Part shown: positions 19,648 to 31,087 of the stretch, piece after piece
How the letters are laid out: the number at the start of each line of letters is the position of its first letter
Position numbering within the stretch: the first letter of the stretch is position 1
Assembly (NCBI GenBank): GCA_026075535.2
Contig: AP026544.2
Span: 992,001-1,056,000, forward strand
DNA: 64,000 nucleotides
Direction of reading: 5' to 3'
Source: Tricholoma matsutake
Lineage: Eukaryota; Basidiomycota; Agaricomycetes; Agaricales; Tricholomataceae
Made by a program: the position numbers and the translations under genes
Notes under the pieces: generated by a model
The model's database searches: none
The model's input: only the letters and a program-made list of their open reading frames with translations
Told to the model about the DNA's origin: nothing

Positions 19648-20946
19648 CAATTTAGTCTCAACATTTCACATATAATCCAGAACAAGATACTGTTTTTGGC
19701 TTTTTGGATCTGGTAAGACCTCAAACTGATTTTCAATAATGACATGGTATTCATCCCCTGCAGTAATGCAGCAGCAGCATTTGCTAGTGAGTTTCCATTT
19801 ACTAGATAATAGAATAATTCATGCAGAATTGAGGGCAGAGACATGTATAGTCTGTGGCACTCTCCAGCATACCACTTAGGCAATGCAAACTCAGGTGTAT
19901 GTAGATGTTCAGTCAAAATAAATGACTCAGTCCATCATAATGAATCTTTAATCATGTAATGACTTTTAGACACCTATTTCACCTTGAAATGATGTTCTTT
20001 CAATTGTGGTCTCTGGTTATGAATGTAGGCAGCAGCATCTCCAGGATACAGCTCAGCTAATGCAAGCATTTCAGCAGCTGACACTGCAAGCACATCCCCA
20101 ATGGGCATGTAGTCTCATACTTCTTTACTCAGGAAGTAAGGCTGCATGATTTTTCATGCTTTATGCTTTTCACTGATGCATTTATTATACCATTTTAGTA
20201 TCCTGAATTGTGGTTTAGCTAGGAGGTTGATGCTGATCTCAGTCAGCATATGCTCACCATAGTCAATGATAAAGCAAGTACATTCCCACCTCTGAAAACA
20301 GAAATGGCTTAATGCTTCTTGCTCATCATTGGGCTAATTTTTTGGAGCAGGGACAGATGCACTGCTTATTTCAGCTGATGCACTAACATGTCAACATAGA
20401 CATTGCCCATACAGAAGTCATATATTCTGGGTGATATTCTTGAGCATCAGACTGGCATACATGTGGAAGCAACTTCTTGACAAGCTGATCCACATACCAC
20501 TTGGGGCTGTTGAACTCAGGATCAAGCAACTGCTCTTTACTTATTTCAATGCTATACCCTGCCAAATCATCAAAGGAATCATGTCACAGGTCATTAATCA
20601 GGTAAATGCCTTCCTTCTCTGGTATTTGAACTAGTTGGAAATGATGATCTTCCATTACTAGCTCATCCAGATTATCTCCTAGATATGGCTGTGCACTTTG
20701 TAGCTGTGCCTCAGCTATCAGTGCTAGTGCATCACCCATAATAGGAAACCTTTCCTTGAAATTCTCAAGGTACAGCTCTTTGCCAAGATCAAATGAGACT
20801 GCTCCACAAGGCAAGCTGTGCAACTCCATTGTGGTATCTGCAAGCTCTTGTAGCTCATCTACCTCAGCTAGATCAATCCCAATGTTGTATGAGGGTGAGC
20901 CAGGGGCTTTTCCCAACTTATCAGATTCCACAAGGTACCATGCGGG
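19648..20946 (-). pseudogene. gypsy-II polyprotein, part downstream of gag
   Basis: Minus-strand frames read, in order, SPSYNIGIDLAEVDELQELA, LEDPEFNSPKWYVDQLV-type blocks (20400-20565), and a second such block with FALPKWYAGECHRLYMSLPS (19572-19916). The repeated pattern (Y-GD ... I-D ... L--P-F-LPKWY) belongs to the gag-protease region of a basidiomycete gypsy family that I recognise only by type. Stops break it into pieces. It ends abruptly at TIR element B, so RT and integrase are absent here. Confidence 0.55.
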
Positions 20947-21371
20947 TGTAAGGGGACTAGGGGATGCCTCATGTGTTTTTCCTATTTTTTACATTTGTCC
21001 TATATTTTTCCTCACTTCCTTTTCTCCAATTCTTCATTTTCTATGGTTTTTCCTTATTTTATTACTAATCTCCCCCTTCTATCACAATTGTACATGTTGA
21101 CAGTTTTATATTTAGAGGTGGAGCACCCCTTCCAACATCTACCCCTTGGTATGATGTCATTTGGCAGCTTTGATCTGCCTATCTCCACCTTTTCTATTTT
21201 TAGATTATTATTTGATTTTTGCAGTTTTCACATATACTGGGCATTGGCAAAGGGGTCCTTAGAGTTTTCTCTTTGGATTTCCCTTTGCTAGGTGCGCCTC
21301 CAATCCCTGTACTATGTAGTATAATTTTAACTTTGGATTTCCCTTTGCTAGAGGCTCAGGTTGCCCTTATA
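20947..21371 (+). repeat. gypsy-A solo LTR (copy 4) inside gypsy-II
   Basis: 425 bp, TGTAAGGGGACTAGGGG ... GGTTGCCCTTATA. Flanks GCGGG (20942-20946) and GCAGG (21372-21376) are a 5-bp duplication with one transition. Gypsy-II coding sequence continues on both sides. Confidence 0.85.
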
Positions 21372-23341
21372 GCAGGCAATCATGTGCTAGGTGACCATGT
21401 TCCTTGCACTTGAGGCATTTACCAGCAGCTAACAGCTCATTTCTTCCCTTCTCACTCAGTTGAGGTTTTGAAGGCTTTGAGTCTTGTGAGTTTGACCCAA
21501 ATGGTCTATTATTTACCATACTCAACAACCTTGACTGGTTAGTGCACCAATTGTTTGGGTGAGAGCTACTTTGTCAAGGCAGTGAACCTGCATGGTTAGG
21601 GAAGCACAAGGGTTTTCAAGGGTTTTGAGGACTTTAAAATGATTTTGTAAATTATGAGTTCAATATAACAGCAAATGTTTTAATGCCTTGGAGTTTGCAG
21701 AGAATAATATATTTCTTTATTTTTAACAGGTAGAGATTATCTGTTCTTGCATAATGTTACATGTGATTATTAATGCTAAGATTATGAAGAATGTCTGATA
21801 AAGATTTTTAGTTCAACAACTGATTAGAAGCAGGACATTTTTATTGGTAGCAGAAATTTGGCTATTACACTTAGGCTAAAACCCTTGTGTTTCCCTATTG
21901 GAGATGGCAGATGCATCTCCTATAGCAATGCAGTGAATGCCCGGATGGTGACAGCATGAGTGACTACAAGATGTGTGACTCTCTACTGACTATGTGGTCA
22001 CATGACTACCTGGAGTAGGTGTGCCCACACACACTACTCCACTATGCATGGTTATTTCCATTGCTAAACGACTGTCTCTGACATTTGAAGGTTTGAGTTC
22101 TATTTTGGTGGCACCCTCCATTTTCTGAAGAAAACCTTTGGGAGCAATAATTGTCACCACTAGAATGTCCCTTTTTGGATGTTCTTCACATTTGGACACT
22201 TCAAAGCATTCTGCAGCTTTGACAACCTTTTTCCAGGACAAGACTTTGGGGTTCAATTTTTCCCACCACAAAGGCTGCCAGATATCTTAGTTGAGTCCCT
22301 TCCACAAATATAGAACTCATTGCCATTTGTCACTAACACCTATCATCATATGCAGCTCTTCAAGCTCATAGACATGGTCATCAATGGATCAGTTACCCTG
22401 GGTACAGCTGTCAAGCTTGTCCTGAAGGTCCGACCTAAAGCTTGTGGGGAAGCATTAGTCAAAAATTCTGCTGAAGAATTTTACTAGTGACATCTTGCAC
22501 TCTTTTTGCACTGCTTTCTGTGTGTAATGATTTTTTGCTTTTCCTTTCAGATAATATGACAGAATGTGTATTCTCCTATTCAAAGGTACATGCCCATCTA
22601 CCAGGTAATCCATACTTTCTTTCACAAATTGATGGAATAATTGTGGGTCCACTTGACTGCTATACTCTTTGGGCAGTTGTGGCTTGATTCTAGTTGAACT
22701 AGAGTGTGATTTGTGATGTTGTGAGTGCTTTTTTGAGCCCCTGCTTTTATTACTTTTTGAACGAAATCTGGAGTGTTCAGAGGATGCTGTTGAGTCATCA
22801 TCAGAGTCTGAACTCGAGTCTGAGCTACTTGGACTCAATGAGCTACTAGAGCCCAAGGGATTACCATTGCTGGAACTGGAGTCAGAGGAATCTGACAAGC
22901 TCTATGAAGATGATGAGAGAAAAGACCCCTCATCATCAACAGATCAGCTGTCTTTCCAAACTTCATCCAAAACACAACCAAGATAACTCATGGCTTCTAC
23001 CTGGCCCAAAGGTTGTAGTGCATCGGCTTGACCCTTTTTAGCTTTACTGGGCTTGGATTTCTTGCTTAATCCAGCAAGCTGATCTGCTCCAAGATTGGCC
23101 AATGGACCTCAGTCACTAGACTTGGAGTCCTTCTTGCAAGCTTTCTCTTTTTCTTTCTTAGACTTGGCTTTGCATGAACCAGTCTGCTTTTTCTGGGACT
23201 TTGGTTCTTCATCACCAGATGATGCCAAATTTTCTGTTGGCAATGGACCACTGTCCTTTCTTCTCCTTAGAGGCAACTGACTTTGCTTCCTTCAAGTCAT
23301 GTTTCCTTTTTAGGCTGTAATTTTCATACTGACATTTTTGC
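21372..23341 (-). pseudogene. gypsy-II gag, main part
   Basis: Read on the minus strand: a Lys-rich spacer (about 23250-23060), a Ser-rich acidic segment, then the gag core IKPQLPKEYSSQVDPQLFHQ and ILSYYLKGKAKNHYTQ (22455-22898). YELEELHMMIG-type sequence and LNPKVLSWKKVVKAAECFEV (21990-22271) follow. A CCHC knuckle, KCLKCKEHGHLAHDC, lies at about 21415-21372, next to the inserted LTR. Several stops interrupt it. This order is typical of fungal Ty3/gypsy gag. Confidence 0.65.
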
Positions 23342-23630
23342 CTGTCAGCATAAACTTTGCACTCCCCCCCATATTCCTATTGGAGTCCTAGGAGTCCAAG
23401 TTTTCTGATAAGAGTCTGATTGGAATCCGATAGGAGTCCTACTAGTCCGACACTAGTCCTAGGAATCCAATCGGAATGTATCTTGATGACCATGTACTGT
23501 TGTTTCCAAGAAATTCCTAGTAAATTCCTAGTAAAGTCCTATGCAATTCCAACATGAAGTCAGACTACCACATTTTGGAAGACTTAACTTGGTGAAATTT
23601 TCCCCAAGTGCTTACAAAATAAATGGGTAA

Positions 23631-23708
23631 AGCAGGGATTGAACCATGGACCATGGGATGTAAGTCACATGATGACTAAACAAGCACTCAACCAGTTGAG
23701 CCACAGGA
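23631..23708 (-). other. tRNA-like sequence (element C, left, pointing outward)
   Basis: The best of the set: GTGGCTCAACTGGTTGAGTG fits a D-arm/A-box (TGGCTCAACTGG), and GGTTCAATCCC is an exact B-box 45-50 nt later. The T-stem is still poorly paired. Confidence 0.55.
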
Positions 23709-23919
23709 GAATTATTAAATGTGTAATACAAAGTCCATTTAATGCACTTAGGGATAGTTCACATATTTTTAATCTCCCTCTCAAAAAAAAATTGATTAGC
23801 CCTTGCAAAGATGTGAGGAACTAATATAACTGATATAGAATTAAAAAATACCCCCCGATGCAAACGCAGGGGGGAGACAATTAATTATACTATTTAAAAT
23901 TCTACAAAAACAAAAAACC

Positions 23920-24960
23920 ACCCCCCCCCTGCAAAACAGGGGGGAGGGGGTGGTGGTGCATTGCGTTTCAGTGTGGAGGTGGTTACACAGCCATTGGCAC
24001 CTGTTCCACCCTACGAGCAAAGCTCGCAGTGGTGGGGTTTGGGTGTTGGGGCACCGTCTCCTTCTCATAGACCCCATGATCCACCCCATGAGCAGATGCT
24101 CATGGTGGTGGTGTGGTGTCCCCCATGCATCCCTCATCTCCTCCTCCCTCATCTCCTCCTCATCATCATTCCACCCACCATCCACCCCACGAGCAGTTGC
24201 TTGCGAGGCTGGTGGTGAGTGGTGTGTTGTTTGGAGTGCCATCTCATCGTCCCCACCCCCTCATTGTCCCCCCCTCATTGTCCCTTGCTGCCCTTGTCTT
24301 GTCTGGTGCTGGTGCCCGTTGCCTTCCCCTCATCTCCCCCTCCACCCTCCACCCTCTTGTCTCCCCCTCCACCCTCTCATCTCCCCCTCCACCCTCTTGT
24401 CTCCCCCTCCCTGTCATTGTCATCATTGTCATCATTGTTGTCTCCCTCCCCATCCCTCTTCATCTCCGTGGGTGTTCGTGGTGGGGCCCTGGCAGTGTCG
24501 TTGGGGTCATCTCGCATCCCTCCACTGTTACCAACAGCTTAGAACCTAGAAGATGTAAGAAAAACAGTTAGTGTAAACTGAAAGTCAAAGGGAAAAAAAA
24601 AACTTGCCTAAGGCCCAAACAATGTGGATTGCATCGTTTGGGCCAGTCCGTCCATCTGTCTGTTGTTACCCTGTAGTTTAGGACCTAAAAAACAAAAGAA
24701 AGATGTTAGTTAGTTTAGTAAACAAGAAACGAATGAAAAAAAAAACTTACCGCAGCCCAAATGATGGAATTGTCATTTGGGCCGCTTGTGTCCATTGATG
24801 GCCGTTGGCCCCTCTTGATGGCATGGGAGTGGGAGTGGGAGTGGGAATGGTGGTGGTGGTGGTGGTTGAGGTGGGGAGGCAGCTGTGGTCATCATCGTTG
24901 GTGGTGGTGGTGGTGGGAGAATGATGAGCTGGCAGGTGTGGTGACGTGGCTATGTGCTTT
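23920..24960 (-). other. core of element C: two minus-strand introns with hairpins
   Basis: Introns are predicted at 24750-24685 (GTAAGT ... CTAACTAAC ... TTTTAG) and 24607-24546 (a GC-AG type, GCAAGT ... CACTAAC ... TTCTAG). Hairpins adjoin the donors: 24755-24782 (GCCCAAATGAT and its arm) and 24612-24644 (GGCCCAAAC and a perfect arm). CCCCATGAGCAGATGCTCATGG at about 24082-24103 is a second hairpin type. The exon after each acceptor begins GTYCTAARCT, also seen at 63475. Confidence 0.6.
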
Positions 24961-25013
24961 GTCATCACACCCGTGGGAATGGTATGTAGTGCAGTACGAG
25001 CACACACCTGCAA

Positions 25014-25094
25014 TGGCCGCTTAGTGTAGTGGTCTTGTTGTTACTGTAAGGTTATGTAATCATATTAGAGCTCCAGGGTTCAATTCTGCCATGC
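25014..25094 (+). other. tRNA-like sequence (element C, right, pointing outward)
   Basis: CGCTTAGTGTAGTGGTCTTG resembles a D-arm/A-box. The B-box GGTTCAATTCT differs from consensus at its last base. Homologous in position to 8254-8338. Confidence 0.45.
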
Positions 25095-25419
25095 GTGTCT
25101 ACTTTTTCTACTATTACTAAGCAATGCTGCTATCATTCCTATTGGAATCCTATGTTGTCCGATGTCTCTGCATAACCTCAGAATATTCCTATGTGATTCC
25201 TATGGTCAGAAATTCCTAGGAAATTCTGATGGTTCAATCAGATTCTGATCAGACTGCATCAGACTGGACTAGGACTGAACCTGCCATTTCATGTCAATTT
25301 GACTGGTGAAAATGACATCAGAACATGGTCGGATTCTGATCGGACTCTGATCAGAATCATCGGAATCATCGGATTCCTACAGGAATATGGGGGGGAGTGT
25401 AAAGACCTCCTGTCAGCAT

Positions 25420-25908
25420 CTAATTCTTTGAGGTCAATGCCAGCATTGCCCCAGTTTCATGGGTCTGGCCCTTTTCCTTTTCCTTCATGGGTTCTCACTT
25501 CAGTGTTACATTTCTGGATATGTTTTCACTGGTCTGGGGTCAAGTTGTTTTCTGCCTCATCCAAAAATGGAATCATTATAATCCTGTCTAGCCTTAGCAT
25601 GTTTGGATATGAACTTGACATTAATATTACTCTTCTTCAGAGAACCTAAACATTGGGACCATCATGGCTCATGGTTCTCTGTCTTCCTCTTATTCTACAA
25701 AGAGGGGTGACACAGATGTGCTATGACCTTTGTCATCATCAGAGGGCATTTTGCCAGCTCTGGGAATTATAGAAGCATTATTTGCTCCCTCCAGTGTGGC
25801 TAGGTTATCTGAGAATTTCCTAGCACCATCAAGAAATGGTGATGGGGATCTCACCACAACCACATCTGCAAAGGATCTGGCTGCCAAGGCAGAAGGTAAA
25901 GGGAGCAT
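25420..25908 (-). pseudogene. gypsy-II gag, N-terminal part
   Basis: Starts at the ATG at 25908 (MLPLPSALAARSFADVVVVR), with ASIIPRAGKMPSDDDKGH further on, an acidic-basic N-terminus of the kind seen in fungal gypsy gags. After the stop at 25690 the block THEGKGKGPDP and NWGNAGIDLKELDAD reads up to element C. It joins the main gag at 23341 once element C is removed. Confidence 0.55.
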
Positions 25909-25970
25909 CGAGGCATCCCCTACAGATAAACCAGTGTCTGCAGAAGGATGGATTGACTCACCTTGAACAC

Positions 25971-26777
25971 GTTTAGTGTTTTAAGGTCCCATTCAGTCCG
26001 GTTTTTTGACCCTATAATGGGTAGACCATAACTGTAACAGGTCTAGGACCGACTCAGGGACTGAACTGGACTGACTAAGACTGATCTTTTCAGTTAATAG
26101 ACCAAAAAAAGACTGGTTAAGACCAGTTTTTGTAAAGAAATTTGTTGTACTATACAACCTATATGTATCTTAACAAATATTACCCAGAACATTTAACCGT
26201 TATGTAGCAGGATACATATTGTAATTACCCGGAGTTTGATCCAATTTTTGAGAGATTCCATCAAGATTTGACTTAGATATGGCCAAAACCAAACTGCAGT
26301 GTATTAGTTTGTGGCTTGTAGTTTGCAGTTTGCAGTATGTAGTTACAACTTGTCAGGGCTGTTAAATATACAAGGTACCAGTATTTATGTGTGTTATTTG
26401 ATGTCATGGATGATGTCTAACTGTACCCCACATTGTGTAGCACAAGTTATAAGCAGTCCAATCATGGTTACTCAAATCATGACAAAATAGTGGTATCAAA
26501 ATGTATTTGGTCATAACTTTCTCAGATCTTAACTGTTTTGGATGATCCACAGAGCAGAATTGAGGGCATTATATGTGGGAATCTGGGGGTATAATGCACG
26601 TGACTATTTGACCGGTCTTTTTGTGGTTAATGATGTTTTTCAAATTTGAAAGACCTTAACCTTAACTGCTATAGACCAGCCCTTAACCATAACCACTGGT
26701 CTGGTTAATATTGGTCTGGGTCAGTTTGGTTAATGGTCTTTTTTTGGTCCTATAGACTGAACCTGGAAACACTAAAC
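25971..26777. mobile_element. MITE with GTTTAGTGTTT ends, 807 bp
   Basis: The left end GTTTAGTGTTTTAAGGTCC and the inverted right end (CCTGGAAACACTAAAC) share GTTTAGTGTTT and AGGT. The interior is rich in GGTCTAGGACC, GACTGG and TGGTCTTTTT repeats pointing both ways. It has no ORF. The flanks (ACAC / ACAT) allow only a 2-3 bp duplication, so the superfamily is uncertain. Confidence 0.6.
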
Positions 26778-28289
26778 ACATTTTGTTGTGCTGCACAGTG
26801 TGTAGGACATTTCTTGTTTCAAAAAAAGGCTTGTAAAAGTTTGTTGATAGAGAATTAAAAAAAAGAGGGGGGGTTGCTGATAAGCAGGAAGTCTGGGGTG
26901 ATCATCCACAGAGTATTGGAATGTTAAGCAGAGGTTCTTCAGAGAGTTTCTGTACTCATCAAAATATGTGGTGGAAGTGTGATTGATAGTTACAGTTTCA
27001 TCACATGTTCAAGACAGGAAAAGGGCTCAGTTGATATAAATAGAGGTTCATCAGTTAAATATAAAACAGGGGTTAAGGCAGTATTGTAGCCAAAGAAATA
27101 GTGGGTAAGGAGAATGATGAAATACATAAGAAACACTGCCGGTTATGGTTGGCTAGAGTTGCATTCATCACAGAGAGTTGAATCATTGCTATGTGAATCA
27201 CAATTCAAAAAGGGTGAAGCAACTCTGGAGGCAATCCAACAAAAGAGCAATTCAAGCAAGATTAGAGTGATGTTTTGTCTGCTGAATCCCATTTGAATCT
27301 CCACTGAATCAATCTTCTGAATCATTGTTGAATCCTGATGTTTGACTGCTACTATTGGAGGACCTTCCATATTCAGCTGCATGTGCATGCTTTTGGCTAT
27401 GCAAAAAGGACCTCCAATCCACTCTTAACACCCTCCATTCCACTCACCCTGCTCTCACACTGTTGCTTGCCCCAACCTTGTTGGTATTGGTGCAGATGTC
27501 AAAACTGGTGGGGTTATCACACAACATCCAGACTGTTGCTCATGCACCCAGCCTATTCAGTGCAACTATTGCCTCAACTTTCATTCTACTTCTAACTACA
27601 CACCCTGTCATTGGTGACAACACATCTTTTTTCCCTCAAAAGGCCTTGCACTCCTTTGCCATTGTGCACATTGCAGGCTCCCAAAATGTAGTTGGATCAC
27701 ATGATTATTGGTTTTGGATAGGAATGGACTCTTTGCATGGTTGAGTGAATACAGTATTGGTGGACAATTTCTGGACTCCATATCTAGGTCTATCGAGGCT
27801 TACTTTTTAGTATGTCCTTAGCTACTGATGTAGTGTAGGTAGATATCAATATAGTAACATAGTAACAAGAGGCTTCAGATCTTCTGATTATGGATGTACA
27901 ACTCCCACACACATGGCTCTGATGGCAAATGAGTCAGATAACAACTCACCATCAATCTGGCAACAGAACCCAACCTTTGTTGATGGTCTTCTCAGTCGCA
28001 GTGTTGGAAATATGTTGGAAACATTGGGAAACACTAGAAAATAGACAGGTTCAAGGTATATCTTAGTTTTCAATGGTAGAACTGTATATTTAATAATTCA
28101 TTCTTTGCCAGGTTTGAATGCAAAGAAGGTGTTGGGTGTGCCCGAGACTGCAAAAAGATGTAGAGGACCCTTGCGAATTGGCACTTGTCACAGCCTTGCA
28201 TTGCTCTTCTGAAATGCGAGACATCAAACTTGGAGCATAAAAATGTTTTTGGAGATGATCTAGCTGTCACTTGACAGAAAATACCTCAC
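26778..28289. other. unassigned relic DNA, left flank of the KDZ element
   Basis: Short ORFs exist on both strands (plus 27114-27296 and 27355-27744; minus 28070-28270), but none has a motif I recognise or a neighbour in frame. The base composition is A+T-rich with A-runs near 26820-26870. It may include the upstream end of gypsy-II. I see no LTR boundary. Confidence 0.3.
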
Positions 28290-28296
28290 AAAGTGC

Positions 28297-29249
28297 CACA
28301 TAGGTAGGCTACATTGTATTGAATGATATGACCCATCAAACACATACATTGTATCGAATGATACAGTTTTGATGAATGCTGTCAAACTCACTATATAAAG
28401 TCACATATATACTATATTAACCAATGACTACATTGTACACTGATTATTATACCTTACAACAGACATGTATTAGGAATGTAATACAGACATTAGTAACATT
28501 TGAAATGCAATGGGCACAGATACAGCCATGACCATGGACATGGACATGGACATGGGGATGGCCAGGGCATCACCATTGGGCATGGACATGGGAATGGGCA
28601 ATATTCACACTACTGACTGTACACATTGTATGTACACTGACTATTATACCTTACAATAGACATGCATTAGGAATGTAATACAGACATTAGTAACATTTGA
28701 AATGCAATGGGCACAGACACAGCCACAGCCATGGACACAGACATGGGAATGGGCAATATTAACCTATGCATACTATTGACTGTACACATTGTATGTACAC
28801 TGACTATTATACCTTACAATAGACATGCATTAGGAATGTAATACAGACATTAGTAACATTTTAAATGCAATGGGCACAGACACAGCCACAACCATGGACA
28901 CAGACACAGGGATGGCCAGGGCATCATCATTGGGCATGGACATGGGAATGGGCAATATTAACCTATGCATACTATTGACTGTACACATTGTACATCTGTT
29001 TCAATGGACGTCGTCGAAATCACTATATATTTGTACATACTCTATTAATTAACCAATGACTACATTACTACTTTACTTGCTGTACTGTACAGATCAACAT
29101 GCATTAAGAACATAGTACAGACATTAGTAATGTTTGAAATGCAATTGCAGGAGAAGGGAATGGGAATGGGGATGGGAGTGGGAATGGGAGTGGGAATGGG
29201 GAAGCGGCACTGACATTGGGGCTTGACAGGACCACAAAAACAATGATTA
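28297..29249 (+). repeat. KDZ left inverted repeat
   Basis: Contains three tandem units of about 160-200 bp (CACTGACTATTATACCTTAC ... TGCAATGGGCACAGACACAG ... GGGAATGGGCAATATTAACC) and, at its inner end, a GGGAATGGGAGTGGGAATGG run followed by GGCTTGACAGGACCACAAAA. The right repeat has the same order inverted. Confidence 0.85.
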
Positions 29250-29263
29250 ATTATCCTTCCAGA

Positions 29264-29898
29264 TCACTGGGAATTGGCAGCAGGATCAGCCATAGCATCT
29301 GAGTGGGATGATGGCATAATTTTGAGTTTCTCCACCTTGGCCATGTACAGACGATGACTGGCATCCTTGTATGATGTGCCAAGCTGGTCTTGAAGGGTCT
29401 TCACTTCAGCATGGCAGCTCAACACTCCCTGTCTGTCAAGTCCTGCAACAGGATGAACTAATGTAGAAACACAAATGAGGATGACACTTACTGGATCGGC
29501 AGGTAGGGTGAGCTGGTTGTGGGCCACCAGGTTGGCAGAGCGGTCATGTTGCCAGACTGCAAATTGATCATAATGTCAGTTGACATGGGAGCAGACAGAG
29601 AAATGGAGCAGACAGAGAAATGGAGCAGACAGAGAAATGGGAGCAAACAGAGAAACAGGAGTGGCCAGGACATGGGGACATGGGAGTGGCCCTTGACTCA
29701 ACCTGATTTGAAATAAATGAAGCTTATCCCTCCATCTGCATTACAGACATCAAATTCCAACTTCTGGCAATAGGCATTCACCGCCTGATGAGTGGCAGGA
29801 ATTATAAAGTGGGGCACTAGATAGTTGTGCCCATCATTGGCTCAGATAGGGACATAGCCATCTAGAACATTGCCTTGCCTTTGCTGCTGGTTGCTCAT
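29264..29898 (-). pseudogene. KDZ cargo gene P1 (GYVPI..YLVP family)
   Basis: Starts at the ATG at 29898 (MSNQQQRQGNVLDGYVPI), with an in-frame TGA probably from CGA. Then NYLVPHFIIPATHQAVNAY and EFDVCNADGG are readable. After an intron around 29700-29530 come HAEVKTLQDQLGTSYKDASH and RLYMAKVEKLKIM, a predicted helix, and the stop at 29264. A run of GGAGCAGACAGAGAAAT repeats lies in the intron area (29590-29650). I recall proteins of this kind beside KDZ transposases in other mushrooms; function unknown. Confidence 0.5.
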
Positions 29899-30469
29899 TG
29901 TGGATGGATGAATGTAACAGAGGGTATAATGTTATCTTATGCATCTAATCTAGTGATCAGATATTGATTGGATGTTATTTGTTTGGCCTTGATGAACACA
30001 CATGATTGTTGATTTCATCTTTGTTGACTTTCAACTCCACCCCATCACACCCATCCCCATTCTCATTCCTGCCCTGACTCATCTCAACATGAACATTACA
30101 GCTCAACAATTGCTTGGCACATCAGCCAGATTGAGAAGGCCATTCGAAACAGCCTTCAAACACGAAACATCAAGGCCATCATGAGGGAACAAAAACGGGC
30201 ACTTGTAAGTAAAATACTATCAGGATGACAGTGGGACTAATATACTGTAGAACACATTATTTTCATGGCAACGACAGGATCTTGGGGAGGACTTGAAAGC
30301 GGCATTTAGTGCCAAGTCATTCTTGTGGGGTTTTTTGGTAGCATGGGGAAGTTCTGATAGAATGGGTGATGAGATTTTCATGGAAGGTCAGCTGTGCGCG
30401 ATGAAGAAATTTGATGAGAAATGTGGGATTGTGGGAACCTCAGGGGTTTTGGCATTGGGAGCAGGAGGT

Positions 30470-30750
30470 GGAGTGGCTGCTGTTCCTTCAAGATCAGGAG
30501 TGGGAGCAGCAGCTGGAGGAGCAGGAGTGGCAGGTGGAGGTGTGGCAGGTGGAGGTGCGGGAATGGGAACAGGAGAAGGACAAGGGATGGGAGATGGACC
30601 AGGGATGGGAGCAGGATAAGGGATGGGAGCACAACAAGGGATGGGAGCACAACAAGGGATGGGAGCGGGACAAGGGACAGGAGTGGGAATGGGAGTGGGA
30701 CAAGGGACAGGAGTGGGAATGGGAGAGGGAGTGGGAGCTTGAGGGGAGAG
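30470..30750 (+). repeat. GGGATGGGAGC / GGGARTGGG minisatellite in P2
   Basis: A degenerate run of GGGATGGGAGCRSRACAAGG and GGGAGTGGGAATGGGAG units. It distorts the P2 frame into Gly- or Trp-rich nonsense in the three frames. The same 6-bp theme recurs across the KDZ element. Confidence 0.7.
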
Positions 30751-31087
30751 CAGGCGAAGGAAACCACAGGCGCCAGCGGAGCCATCGGGATCCAGGTTAC
30801 GCTAGCCAGAACATCGATGCCCAGATGAGCACCCATTGGCACCACCCACCCCAACCACTCCAGCAAGACCAAGTGGGAGTGGCAGGATGAGGCGCATAGT
30901 TCAGAGCAGCAGTGGGAGCTCTGGTGAGGATTTTGAAAATGATGGGGGGACAGAAAGCAATGGAGATGGATTGTTGGAGCAAAAGGAGCAAAGGGAACAT
31001 TGGCGACAACTGGCATGCAGGGCAGTAAGGCCCACTCCCTGCATATGATGCTTCCAGCTTGGGCAACAATGTCACAAACAGGTCAAT

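Larger units (their letters stand above)
23352..25409. mobile_element. TIR element C (2058 bp), divergent copy
   Basis: Ends AAACTTTGCACTCCCCCCC and GGGGGGAGTGTAAAGACCTC. CTGTCAGCAT flanks it (23342-23351 and 25410-25419), an exact 10-bp duplication within gypsy-II gag. Its subterminal repeats are GGAGTCCTA and CGGACTCTGATC. The sequence differs a good deal from A and B, yet the architecture is the same: outward tRNA-like sequences, minus-strand introns and hairpins. Conservation of layout across divergent copies argues the parts are functional. Confidence 0.8.

Noticed and set aside
6912..25094. Functional tRNA genes at the ends of TIR elements
   Set aside because: A- and B-box matches are good, but the T-stem and acceptor do not pair and no anticodon arm is clear. 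Called tRNA-like only.
6660..25409. hAT membership of TIR elements A-C
   Set aside because: hAT duplications are 8 bp. Two copies fit 10 bp exactly, and the C-tract TIR is not hAT-like. A Mutator-like or unknown class fits better.
26778..28289. A coding gene at 27338-27744 (plus)
   Set aside because: Two overlapping frames of similar length, both hydrophobic and unmatched to any family; no splice signals or start context to prefer either.
28400..29000. A CRISPR-like array in the KDZ inverted repeat
   Set aside because: Units of 160-200 bp are tandem repeats with internal variation. There is no short repeat-spacer pattern, and the setting is eukaryotic.
30378..31016. Leu/Pro-rich minus ORF of 212 codons across P2
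   Set aside because: It is the reverse of the GGGATGGGAGC minisatellite; the repeat creates open frames in several phases.
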